This document shows, one piece after another, positions 6,375-12,233 of a DNA stretch of 12,233 nt (position 1 is its first letter; every line of letters begins with the position of its first letter). The translations under genes and the position numbers were made by a program. The DNA comes from Ruminococcaceae bacterium UBA1320 (GTDB lineage Bacteria; Bacillota; Clostridia; Oscillospirales; Ethanoligenentaceae): positions 1 to 12,233 of the forward strand of contig DBTI01000148.1 in assembly GCA_002306975.1 (NCBI GenBank). The letters are read 5' to 3'. The notes under the pieces are model-generated. The model was not told the origin of the DNA. It was given only the letters and a program-made list of their open reading frames with translations, and did no database searches.

Positions 6375-6402
6375 TTGTTAAAAAGGATATTTGTGCTATA
6401 AT
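6375..6402 (+). promoter_or_regulatory. Promoter of the cation efflux gene, with overlapping palindromes
   Basis: TTGTTA (6375-6380), a 16-bp spacer and a perfect TATAAT (6397-6402) with an extended TGC before it. ATAAT-A-ATTAT (6398-6408) overlaps the -10 element, and AATTG-TTG-CAATT (6410-6422) lies at the expected transcription start. These palindromes could be operators for a metal-responsive repressor, but they are AT-rich and short, so that is speculative. The leader to the coding start would be about 230 bases. Confidence 0.6.
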
Positions 6403-6430
6403 AATTATCAATTGTTGCAATTACAAAATC

Positions 6431-6527
6431 AAAGCGGAATAGCTTGTTATCTCCCCCGCCGAAGCGGACGGCCTTCGGCGAGGGAGATAACATCCTCTGT
6501 TCCTATTTCTATTTTAAAATACAATAA
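6431..6527 (+). repeat. Dispersed palindromic repeat, copy 2
   Basis: Starts with AAAGCGGAATAG (6431-6442), which recurs inverted at 7878-7889. A 19-bp stem follows (6446-6464 with 6473-6491) with one C-A mismatch and an enlarged GC core. The right part, 6500-6527, matches the inverted right part of copy 3 at about 20 of 28 positions (TTCCTATTTCTAT...ACAATAA). It lies in the leader of the cation efflux gene. No T-run follows the stem, so it does not look like a normal terminator on this strand. Confidence 0.72.
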
Positions 6528-6557
6528 TGGTCGAAGCCCAAAAGACTTCGACCATTA
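6525..6557 (+). promoter_or_regulatory. Leader hairpin upstream of the cation efflux gene
   Basis: A perfect 12-bp stem: TAATGGTCGAAG (6525-6536) with CTTCGACCATTA (6546-6557) and a 9-base loop. No U-tract follows on the + strand, so it is not a standard terminator. It ends 81 bases before the preferred TTG start. It does not match a metal riboswitch that I recognise. Confidence 0.6.
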
Positions 6558-6638
6558 AAGTTATCATAACGCATTATGAAAAACGGAATAAATAAAAAAT
6601 CAGCGCATAATCACACAGCGAATCAGGGGGATGTTATT

Positions 6639-7808
6639 TTGCAGCACTTTTTAACTTTGGTTTTAAGAGGGCAGGATCCAAAAGACAATACAGTCAGAGG
6701 AAGATTAGGCGTTCTCGGTGGTGTCGCGGGCATTATCGTCAATACGCTTATATTTGTAATGGAAATAACAGTCGGTTCAATCGTAAATAGTGTCGCCGTA
6801 ACAGCCGACGCGTTTCACAACCTTACCGATGTTATCTCATCTGTTATTACAATATTCAGTTTCAAACTGGCGAACAAACCTGCCGACAAGGAGCATCCGT
6901 TTGGCCACGGACGTGCCGAGTATATTTCCGCGCTTGTCGTGGCAATGGTTATCATCGTAATCGGCTATGAGTTTATAAAAACGTCAATCGAAAAGGTTAT
7001 TCATCCGTCGCCGGTTATTTTCAACCTCGTTTCGCTTATTCTCGTAATTTCCGCTATCCCGCTCAAACTGCTGCTTGCTTCTTTTAATAAAAAGCTGGGC
7101 GCGCTTATAGGCTCCTCAACGCTTGAAGCGTCTTCGTTTGACGCGTTCAGCGATGTATTGGTTCTTTCTGTTGCCTCGCTTTCGATCATCATGTCAGCCG
7201 TTACAAAGATTCATATAGACGGCTTTTTCGGCATTATTGTCGCTTTGTTCATTATGTATTCCGGCTTTACAATAGCGCGCAAGGAACTTAACCCGCTGCT
7301 TGGCGAGGCGCCCGACCACACTCTTGTAGAAAGCATTTGCGAAGGCGTGCTCGAGGCGGAATATGTCAGCGGTGTGCATGACCTAATTATTCACAATTAC
7401 GGCCCCGGAAAATTTATGGCAACCATTCACGCCGAGGTGCCTTGCGATGTTTCGATATTGAGCATTCATGAATCCATTGACCGTGCGGAAAAGAGTCTTT
7501 CCGAAAAGCTCGGCATCATTCTTGTAATTCACATGGATCCGCTTAACAATAAAGACGAGGTTGTCAAAAAAGCAAGGGATGTGGTTCAAAAGGTAATTTC
7601 AGATCTTCCGCAGGCGGAATCCATTCACGATTTCAGAGTGGTGGGCGACGGAAGGCGCAAAAACCTTGTTTTTGACGTAGTGGCAAACGCGTCTGTCAAA
7701 TCCAAAAAAGATGAGGAAAAGCTTGTTGAGGTAATCAGCGAAAGGGTCAAAAAAGAAAACAAGCACTATTTTGCGGTAATAAGTGTAGACAGAAACTATT
7801 TGGATTAA
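6639..7808 (+). CDS. Cation diffusion facilitator (CDF) family metal efflux transporter
   Basis: Inner-membrane proton-coupled exporter of divalent metal ions. From TTG 6639 the product has 389 residues. About six membrane spans lie between residues 25 and 213, followed by the cytoplasmic dimerisation domain (HDLIIHNYGPGKFMATIHAEV, residues 248-266, and LVIHMDP, 295-301) and an extra C-terminal region of about 85 residues. HPFGHGRAEY (86-95) is a strong CDF signature. The transport site reads H60-xxx-D64 in ADAFHNLTD and D168-xxx-D172 in DAFSD. The Asp pair in the second half is like manganese-type members, while His60 is more zinc-like, so the metal is uncertain. Start choice: GGGGG at 6626-6630 is 8 bases before TTG 6639. 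ATG 6576 would add 21 polar residues and has no ribosome site. The stop codon overlaps repeat copy 3. Confidence 0.9.
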   Translation: MQHFLTLVLRGQDPKDNTVRGRLGVLGGVAGIIVNTLIFVMEITVGSIVNSVAVTADAFHNLTDVISSVITIFSFKLANKPADKEHPFGHGRAEYISALVVAMVIIVIGYEFIKTSIEKVIHPSPVIFNLVSLILVISAIPLKLLLASFNKKLGALIGSSTLEASSFDAFSDVLVLSVASLSIIMSAVTKIHIDGFFGIIVALFIMYSGFTIARKELNPLLGEAPDHTLVESICEGVLEAEYVSGVHDLIIHNYGPGKFMATIHAEVPCDVSILSIHESIDRAEKSLSEKLGIILVIHMDPLNNKDEVVKKARDVVQKVISDLPQAESIHDFRVVGDGRRKNLVFDVVANASVKSKKDEEKLVEVISERVKKENKHYFAVISVDRNYLD

Positions 7809-7889
7809 CTTATTGCGATTCCATATAGAAACGGGAAAGTGCTATCTCCCCCGCCGGAGGCGGGGGAGATAGCACAACTATTCCGCTTT
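7806..7889 (-). repeat. Dispersed palindromic repeat, copy 3
   Basis: Begins with TAACTTATTGCGATT, whose first three bases are the stop codon of the cation efflux gene. It contains a perfect 17-bp stem (7839-7855 with 7859-7875, loop GGA) and ends with CTATTCCGCTTT (7878-7889), the inverse of the left end of copy 2. It is the cleanest copy and defines an element of about 84 bp. No U-tract follows the stem, although so stable a hairpin may still stabilise or attenuate the upstream mRNA. Confidence 0.8.
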
Positions 7890-7946
7890 AGATAAGCGCT
7901 AAAAAGAAGAATTTCCGGAAAAAAGCCGGTATTGTTGTATTTACTA

Positions 7947-7975
7947 TTGCATTTGGGCTAAAAATATGGTATAAT
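7947..7975 (+). promoter_or_regulatory. Sigma-A promoter of rpsB-tsf
   Basis: TTGCAT (7947-7952), an exact 17-bp spacer and TATAAT (7970-7975), with an extended -10 TGG directly before. This is the strongest promoter in the window. Transcription would begin near 7982, leaving a leader of about 125 bases before rpsB. Confidence 0.88.
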
Positions 7976-8008
7976 CCATAACGCTAATACACACGCGGTG
8001 TTATTTCC

Positions 8009-8093
8009 GGCAGGGTGCTTGAATTGCTGCCCCAAGGTTTTTGGAGCGGCGTTTTAGTCTGTCAGTTTACAGATGCCGCGGAGGAGCAACCTT
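8009..8093 (+). promoter_or_regulatory. Structured 5' leader of rpsB (possible ribosomal-protein leader)
   Basis: A nested structure can be drawn. AAGGTT (8034-8039) pairs with AACCTT (8088-8093), GCGGC (8046-8050) with GCCGC (8075-8079), and TCTGT (8058-8062) with ACAGA (8069-8073). A separate small stem joins GGCAG (8009-8013) and CTGCC (8027-8031). The outer stem ends 2 bases before the ribosome site AAGGAGG. Many bacteria control rpsB by binding of S2 to its own leader, so autoregulation is a reasonable inference. I do not recognise this as a specific described family. Confidence 0.5.
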
Positions 8094-8107
8094 AAGGAGG
8101 AAAAATA

Positions 8108-8854
8108 ATGTCATCAGTAGTAACCATGAAACAACTCTTAGAAGCAGGTGTCCATTTCGGTCATCAGACCAGAAGGTGGAACCCTAAAATGGCTGCGTAT
8201 ATCTTTACGGAGCGCAACGGCATCTATATCATCGACCTTCAGAAAACAGTCAAGAAGCTTGAAGACGCCTATATGTTTGTTCGCGACCTTGCAGCAAGAG
8301 GCGAGAACATTCTCTTCGTAGGCACAAAAAAGCAGGCTCAGGATTCCATTAAAGACGAAGCAATCCGTGCACAGAGCTTCTTCGTAAACGCCCGTTGGTA
8401 CGGTGGCATGCTCACAAACTTCCGCACAATCCGCCGCAGAATCGAACGCCTCAACCAGCTTCGCAAGATGGAAGAGGATGGCACATTTGACCTTCTCACC
8501 AAGAAGGAAGTTGCGAAGTTAAAGCATGAAATAGATATTCTCGAGAAATTCCTCGGCGGTATCAAAGATATGAAGAAATTGCCGGCAGCACTTTTTGTTG
8601 TCGACCCGCGCAAGGAGCACATCGCTGTTTCCGAAGCACGTAAGCTTCATATTCCTATCGTCGCTATTGTTGATACAAACTGCGATCCTGATGAGATCGA
8701 TTATGTTATTCCGGGCAACGACGACGCAATCCGCGCCGTAAAGCTCATCTCCTCTGTCATGGCTAACGCCATTCTCGAAGGCAGACAGGGCGAGCAGACT
8801 GCTGAAGCAGCCGTCGTAGAGGCTACTGCCGAGACTGCCAAGGTCGCAGAATAA
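8108..8854 (+). CDS. rpsB: 30S ribosomal protein S2
   Basis: Small-subunit protein S2, needed late in 30S assembly and for S1 or mRNA docking. The 248 residues are normal for the family. Recognisable blocks are MKQLLEAGVHFGHQTRRWNP (residues 7-26), the YIFTERNGIYIIDLQKT segment, FVNARWYGGMLTNF and the PAALFVVDPRKEHIAVSEA stretch. The DTNCDPDEIDYVIPGNDDAIRA region lies near the end. The last 20 residues are an Ala/Glu-rich tail of low conservation. ATG 8108 has a strong AAGGAGG seven bases upstream. It is co-transcribed with tsf, 45 bases downstream, from the promoter at 7947, as in most bacteria. Confidence 0.98.
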   Translation: MSSVVTMKQLLEAGVHFGHQTRRWNPKMAAYIFTERNGIYIIDLQKTVKKLEDAYMFVRDLAARGENILFVGTKKQAQDSIKDEAIRAQSFFVNARWYGGMLTNFRTIRRRIERLNQLRKMEEDGTFDLLTKKEVAKLKHEIDILEKFLGGIKDMKKLPAALFVVDPRKEHIAVSEARKLHIPIVAIVDTNCDPDEIDYVIPGNDDAIRAVKLISSVMANAILEGRQGEQTAEAAVVEATAETAKVAE

Positions 8855-8899
8855 TTTTCGTTTCATCACACACCTTTAAAAAGTTTGGGAGGTTTAACA

Positions 8900-9808
8900 A
8901 TGGCTTTTACAGCTAAAGACGTACAGGCACTTCGTGAAAAAACCGGCTGCGGAATGATGGATTGCAAAAAAGCTCTCCAAAGTTCCGACGGTGATATAGA
9001 TAAGGCAATTGAATTTCTCCGCGAAAAGGGCATCGCTGCTGTCGCGAAGAAATCCGGCCGTATAGCGGCTGAGGGCGTTGTCTTCGCTGAGATTGACGAT
9101 GCTTCAAAGGCCGGCGTTATGATAGAAGTTAACGCCGAAACTGACTTTGTCGCCAAAAACGACAGGTTCCAGAGCTTTGTAAAGACCTGCGCAGATACGA
9201 TCGTAAAACAGAATCCGGCAGATGTCGACGCTCTCCTTGCCTGCAAGGCAGAGGGCGCAGATATGAAGATTGCGGATTTACTGCAGGAGAATGTTCTTAC
9301 AATCGGTGAGAATATTAAGATTCGCCGTTTTGTTCGCCTTGAAGGCGACCTTGTTACCTACATTCATGGCGAGGGCAGAATCGGTGTTATCGTTAAGTTT
9401 GACACCGATGTTGCTTCAAAACCGGGCTTTGCCGATTATAAGAAGGATATCGCAATGCAGATTGCCGCGATCAATCCTCCGTATCTTGACAAGGCAAGTG
9501 TTCCCGCCGAAGTGCTCGAGGAAGAGAAAAAGGTTCTCACCGCTCAGGCAATTAATGAGGGCAAGCCGCAGAACATCGCTGAAAAGATTGTTATGGGCCG
9601 TATCGGCAAGTTCTATAAGGAAATGTGCCTTGTGGAGCAGGACTTCGTTAAAGACAGCGAGCTGACAGTTTTGAAATACACCGACAAGGTTGCTAAAGAG
9701 CTTGGCGGCAGTATTAAAATCACTCAGTTTGTAAGGTTTGAAAAAGGCGAAGGCTTGCAGAAGCGTGAAGACAATTTCGCAGAAGAAATTGCCAACATGG
9801 TAAAATAA
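8900..9808 (+). CDS. tsf: Elongation factor Ts
   Basis: Nucleotide exchange factor that regenerates EF-Tu-GTP in the cytoplasm. The 302-residue product has the N-terminal UBA-like domain (VQALREKTGCGMMDCKKAL, residues 8-26, then DIDKAIEFLREKG). The core signature TDFVAKN at 81-87 contacts EF-Tu in known structures. The C-terminal half has VMGRIGKFYKEMCLVEQDF, also typical. ATG 8900 is chosen because GGGAGG (8887-8892) lies 7 bases before it. A TTG at 8885 in the same frame would overlap that ribosome site. Second gene of the rpsB operon, closed by the terminator at 9823. Confidence 0.98.
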   Translation: MAFTAKDVQALREKTGCGMMDCKKALQSSDGDIDKAIEFLREKGIAAVAKKSGRIAAEGVVFAEIDDASKAGVMIEVNAETDFVAKNDRFQSFVKTCADTIVKQNPADVDALLACKAEGADMKIADLLQENVLTIGENIKIRRFVRLEGDLVTYIHGEGRIGVIVKFDTDVASKPGFADYKKDIAMQIAAINPPYLDKASVPAEVLEEEKKVLTAQAINEGKPQNIAEKIVMGRIGKFYKEMCLVEQDFVKDSELTVLKYTDKVAKELGGSIKITQFVRFEKGEGLQKREDNFAEEIANMVK

Positions 9809-9822
9809 GCATTAAAATCAAG

Positions 9823-9852
9823 AAAAAGCCGTCTTATGACGGCTTTTTTTTT
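9823..9852 (+). terminator. Intrinsic terminator of rpsB-tsf
   Basis: AAAAAGCCGTC (9823-9833) pairs with GACGGCTTTTT (9838-9848) around a TTAT tetraloop, followed by further T to 9852. A textbook intrinsic terminator 14 bases after the tsf stop. Confidence 0.96.
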
Positions 9853-9855
9853 GCC

Positions 9856-9900
9856 ATATTTGTTAATAATCCTTTAACAAATATATGTTAGAATGTTAGA
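9856..9900. repeat. AT-rich hairpin followed by an 8-bp tandem duplication
   Basis: ATATTTGTTAA (9856-9866) and TTAACAAATAT (9874-9884) form a perfect 11-bp stem just after the tsf terminator. ATGTTAGA is then repeated twice in tandem (9885-9900). No gene is present here. The arrangement could be a minor secondary terminator for the opposite strand or neutral spacer DNA. Confidence 0.5.
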
Positions 9901-9913
9901 ACAGTTTAAAAAA

Positions 9914-10006
9914 ACAAGGAATTGTTTTATTTTTCTCCGTCTCCGGTGTGGAGAAGTATTCCCTGAGTATCCTTTTTAGAAATGTAATTGCTATAGTAAG
10001 TTAATT
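9914..10006 (+). repeat. Dispersed palindromic repeat, copy 4 (degenerate)
   Basis: The core CTCCGTCTCCGGTGTGGAG (9935-9953) matches the inverted core of copy 1, including GTCTCCGG. The stem is short, TTCTCC (9933-9938) with GGAGAA (9950-9955), and extends imperfectly. The left flank AAGGAATTG and the right end ATTGCTATAGTAAGTTA (9987-10003) resemble the outer ends of the other copies with small changes. It is less certain than copies 1-3 and looks eroded. Confidence 0.5.
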
Positions 10007-10021
10007 ATGCCAATTCAGGGG

Positions 10022-10050
10022 TTTACAGTGTGGTAAATTTCATGTAAAAT
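10022..10050 (+). promoter_or_regulatory. Promoter of pyrH-frr
   Basis: TTTACA (10022-10027), a 17-bp spacer and TAAAAT (10045-10050). Each hexamer has one mismatch to the sigma-A consensus. Transcription would start near 10057, 75 bases before pyrH. A second TATAAT at 10054-10059 lacks a well-placed -35 element. Confidence 0.65.
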
Positions 10051-10131
10051 AAATATAATTCAAAGTCTGTGGTTTCTTGAATTTAAGATGCCCAAAAAAC
10101 AGAACTTTGCAAAGAAACAGAGGGTGTAAAG

Positions 10132-10848
10132 ATGCAGCCAAAATATAAGCGAATACTTTTAAAACTAAGCGGAGAAGCTCTTGCAGGTTCGAAGCATACA
10201 GGTCTTGATTATGATACAGTTACGAATATATGCACAAGCATAAAAGAGTGCGTAAACCTCGGCGTAGAGGTTGCAATTGTTGTCGGCGGCGGAAATTTCT
10301 GGCGCGGACGCAGCAACGACAGAATGGACAGATCCCGTGCCGACCATATCGGCATGATTGCAACGGTTATGAACTCACTCGCTCTTGCCGACGCGCTTGA
10401 GCAGCTTGATGTGACTGTCAGAGTGCAGACGGCAATAACCATGCAGCAAATTGCGGAGCCATATATCCGCAGCCGCGCAGTCCGCCATCTTCAAAAAGGC
10501 CGCGTAGTCGTTATCGGCTGCGGCACCGGAAATCCGTTCTTTTCAACCGACACAGCCGCCGCGCTTCGCGCCGCCGAAATTGACGCGGATATCATCTTAA
10601 AGGCGACAAAGGTTGACGGCGTCTATGACAGTGACCCGATGAAGAACCCGAACGCCGTAAAGTTTGAAAAAATAACTTATATTGATGTGCTCAACCGCGG
10701 TCTTGGCGTTATGGATTCAACCGCCACATCATTATGCATGGATAACAGCATCCCTATTCTCGTTTTCAGCCTCGAAGATTCTAACAACATTGTTCGCGCT
10801 GTAAAGGGCGAAAAAATCGGCACGCTTGTCAGCGGCGCTCCCAAATAA
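10132..10848 (+). CDS. pyrH: Uridylate kinase (UMP kinase)
   Basis: Cytoplasmic amino-acid-kinase-fold enzyme that converts UMP and ATP to UDP and ADP, feeding RNA, DNA and UDP-sugar synthesis. The 238 residues match the hexameric bacterial UMP kinase. Motifs in order: KRILLKLSGEAL (residues 6-17, phosphate binding), VVGGGNFWRGR (50-60), the RADHIGMIATVMNSLALADAL block (69-89), GTGNPFFSTDTAA (131-143, UMP site) and KATKVDGVYDSDP (157-169, nucleotide site). ATG 10132 has GAGGG seven bases upstream. It is followed by frr 64 bases later with no terminator between them, the usual order in Bacillota. Confidence 0.98.
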   Translation: MQPKYKRILLKLSGEALAGSKHTGLDYDTVTNICTSIKECVNLGVEVAIVVGGGNFWRGRSNDRMDRSRADHIGMIATVMNSLALADALEQLDVTVRVQTAITMQQIAEPYIRSRAVRHLQKGRVVVIGCGTGNPFFSTDTAAALRAAEIDADIILKATKVDGVYDSDPMKNPNAVKFEKITYIDVLNRGLGVMDSTATSLCMDNSIPILVFSLEDSNNIVRAVKGEKIGTLVSGAPK

Positions 10849-10912
10849 GCCGTTTTCAAATAAGTCTGTACTTTTTATTAAATACCGCAAGGTATAACGG
10901 GGGGTATATATT

Positions 10913-11464
10913 ATGGCTCAGTCCAAAGATTATGAAGAGAAAATGAAAAAGGCCATAACCGCACTGGGAAACGAGTTTGCTACAGTGCGCGCAGGCCGTG
11001 CCAATCCGGCGATTCTTGACAAGCTGCGTATTGATTATTACGGCACGCCAACGCCGGTAAACCAGATCGCGGCAATATCAGTCGTTGAAGCACGAACGCT
11101 CACCATTCAGCCGTGGGACGCTTCGATGACCAAAGCGGTCGAAAAGGCTATACTTACCTCTGATCTCGGTATAAATCCGCAGAACGACGGAAAAATAATC
11201 CGTATAAACTTTCCTCCATTAACAGAGGAGCGCCGCCGTGAGCTCGACAAGACTGTTCACAAATATGCCGAGGATACAAAGGTTGCGATCCGCTCAATAA
11301 GACGCGACGCCATTGACGATTTTAAGGCTCAAAAGAAAAAATCGCTGATTACAGAAGACGACCTTAAAGACGCGGAAAAGAAAATGCAGGATTTGACGGA
11401 TAAATACTGCAAAGAAATTGACACGATGTCGGCGAAAAAAGAAAAAGAGCTGCTCGAAATCTAG
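10913..11464 (+). CDS. frr: Ribosome recycling factor
   Basis: Together with EF-G it splits the post-termination ribosome complex. The 183 residues match the family (about 185). Diagnostic blocks are EFATVRAGRANPAILDKLRI (21-40), DYYGTPTPVNQIA (41-53), the RTLTIQPWD stretch and IRINFPPLTEERRRELDK. The long C-terminal helix carries many Lys and Glu residues. ATG 10913 is preceded by a run of six G (10899-10904), eight bases away. Just upstream, ATACC and GGTAT (10882-10895) form a small stem with a GCAA tetraloop that leaves the ribosome site free. Probably co-transcribed with pyrH. Confidence 0.98.
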   Translation: MAQSKDYEEKMKKAITALGNEFATVRAGRANPAILDKLRIDYYGTPTPVNQIAAISVVEARTLTIQPWDASMTKAVEKAILTSDLGINPQNDGKIIRINFPPLTEERRRELDKTVHKYAEDTKVAIRSIRRDAIDDFKAQKKKSLITEDDLKDAEKKMQDLTDKYCKEIDTMSAKKEKELLEI

Positions 11465-11499
11465 CTTTTTTCTTAGGTAAATCAATACGACTGAATAGT

Positions 11500-11541
11500 C
11501 GGCGAACTTTGCGGGCGCCTGTGTGCCTGTAAAGTTCGCCG
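11500..11541. terminator. Long hairpin after frr (possible terminator or mRNA stabiliser)
   Basis: CGGCGAACTTT (11500-11510) pairs with AAAGTTCGCCG (11531-11541). The inner bases 11511-11518 and 11523-11530 continue the stem with three G-U pairs, giving a 19-bp hairpin with a CTGT loop. No U-tract follows, so intrinsic termination is doubtful. The stem would mark the 3' end of a processed pyrH-frr message, or be part of the repeat-rich spacer before uppS. Confidence 0.5.
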
Positions 11542-11553
11542 CATATATAGCTG

Positions 11554-11655
11554 ATACTAATTTTCGATAAACGAGTTGATAAAAATTCGCATCGAAACTC
11601 ATATATCAAAGTTTTTGACGCGAATTTTATCTACTTTTCAATCGGAAATTAGTAT
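11554..11655. repeat. Inverted-repeat element, copy B (ATACTAAT family)
   Basis: A 102-bp segment ending in a perfect 10-bp inverted repeat, ATACTAATTT (11554-11563) and AAATTAGTAT (11646-11655). The inner sequence continues the pairing imperfectly, so arms 11554-11590 and 11620-11655 form a long stem around a 29-base loop. It shares both ends with the shorter copy at 222-275. It fills most of the frr-uppS gap and has no coding capacity. It is best read as a miniature inverted-repeat element. Confidence 0.7.
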
Positions 11656-11701
11656 GAGTTAAAAGCTAAGAGCCGCTTGTCACGGTTAGGCGGAGGTATG
11701 A

Positions 11702-12233
11702 ATGAACTTTTTCGGCAAACTGTTTAAAAAGCATGAAAATATTGAGCGTGTGCTGCCGCAGCACATTGCTATTATAATGGACGGCAACGGCCGTTGGGCA
11801 AAAAAGCGTGGTCTTCCGCGCAAGGCGGGGCATTCCGCAGGCGCTTCAAATTTTCGGAAGATTGCGAAGTATTGCAACAAAATAGGGTTAAAGTATCTGA
11901 CCGTTTACGCGTTCTCAACAGAGAACTGGAAGCGTCCAAAAGAAGAAGTGGACGCAATTATGAACCTGTTCCGTGATTATTTGAAAGAAGCCATTGCCGA
12001 TTTCGGCAGTGAAAATATAAAAACCCGCTTTATCGGAGATTTCTCGGTGCTTGCCGACGATTTAAAAGAGCTTATGAGAGAGGCTGAGGAAAAGTCGGAC
12101 AAAGCGACGGGAATGACGCTGAATATCGCCATAAACTACGGAGGCCGCCAGGAAATAGTAATGGCGGCAAAAAGCCTTTGTGCAGATGCGGCGGCGGGTC
12201 GCGTCTCGATTGATGATATCAATGAGAAATCGC
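11702..12233 (+). CDS. uppS: Undecaprenyl (isoprenyl) diphosphate synthase, N-terminal part (partial)
   Basis: Cis-prenyltransferase that extends farnesyl diphosphate to the undecaprenyl carrier used for peptidoglycan and other wall polymers. The first 177 codons are in the window, and the gene continues past the end. HIAIIMDGNGRWAKKRG (residues 21-37) contains the catalytic Asp27 and the pyrophosphate-binding Gly-Asn-Gly-Arg. His44 lies in AGHSAG. YAFSTENWKRP (69-79) and NIAINYGGRQE (141-151) are further family motifs. ATG 11702 is chosen because GGAGG (11692-11696) is 5 bases upstream. ATG 11698 is out of frame. uppS commonly follows frr and precedes cdsA, which would be expected beyond the window. 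Confidence 0.96.
   Translation, partial: MNFFGKLFKKHENIERVLPQHIAIIMDGNGRWAKKRGLPRKAGHSAGASNFRKIAKYCNKIGLKYLTVYAFSTENWKRPKEEVDAIMNLFRDYLKEAIADFGSENIKTRFIGDFSVLADDLKELMREAEEKSDKATGMTLNIAINYGGRQEIVMAAKSLCADAAAGRVSIDDINEKS

Noticed and set aside
6149..6493. 114-codon frame on the minus strand opposite ylmC
   Set aside because: It mirrors the ylmC coding sequence and runs through repeat copy 2. There is no ribosome site or recognisable protein, so it is a shadow frame.
6525..6557. Intrinsic terminator between ylmC and the metal exporter
   Set aside because: The stem is perfect but is followed by AAAG rather than a T-run on the + strand, and a promoter lies upstream of it. A leader hairpin is the better reading.
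3056..7889. Recurring palindromes considered as a CRISPR array
   Set aside because: The copies are kilobases apart, in both orientations, with no regular spacers and no cas genes. They fit dispersed palindromic elements instead.
8866..9665. Minus-strand and alternate-frame reading frames over tsf (including 9270-9665)
   Set aside because: tsf is certain in its own frame. The others have Ser/Arg-rich composition typical of shadow frames and no start signals.

Overview
The window reads as chromosomal DNA from a spore-forming member of the Clostridia (Bacillota). An Oscillospirales-like lineage is a guess from protein style; it is not proven here. The evidence for a spore former is a spoIIGA-sigE-sigG sporulation block followed by a ylmC/ymxH-type gene. 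That block is followed by the usual rpsB-tsf-pyrH-frr-uppS housekeeping string. All genes are on the + strand. Most have clear Shine-Dalgarno sequences and several have sigma-A type promoters.

Layout: 1-66 is the 3' end of tuf (EF-Tu), closed by a strong terminator. 140-326 is a regulatory region for spoIIGA: a TATAAT box, a -35-like/0A-box-like motif 22 bp upstream, and a small inverted-repeat element. 327-3026 holds spoIIGA (processing protease), sigE (mother-cell pro-sigma factor) and sigG (late forespore sigma factor). Two tandem hairpin terminators follow sigG. 3306-6002 is a large AT-rich gene for an 898-residue protein. It joins a family-2 glycosyltransferase, a methyltransferase-like domain, and a C-terminal region that looks like a radical-SAM/SPASM protein without its cluster-binding CX3CX2C motif. 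It sits where ylmC would normally follow sigG and is the most unusual gene here. 6084-6371 is ylmC, whose ribosome binding site can be folded into a hairpin. 6639-7808 is a cation diffusion facilitator (metal efflux) gene with its own promoter and a long leader. 7947-9852 is the rpsB-tsf translation operon with a structured leader and a terminator. 10022-11464 is pyrH-frr, and 11702 to the window end is the start of uppS.

How the genes relate: SpoIIGA cleaves the pro-sequence of SigE in the mother cell, and SigG takes over late forespore transcription. rpsB, tsf, tuf and frr serve translation. pyrH supplies UDP/UTP, and uppS supplies the undecaprenyl carrier for cell-wall polymers.

The intergenic spaces carry two families of short dispersed inverted repeats. 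The first has four copies (3056-3137, 6431-6527, 7806-7889, 9914-10006), with shared outer ends and palindromic arms that differ between copies but still pair. The second has two copies (222-275, 11554-11655), with ends ATACTAATT/AATTAGTAT. No tRNA, rRNA, CRISPR array, transposase or prophage gene was seen.
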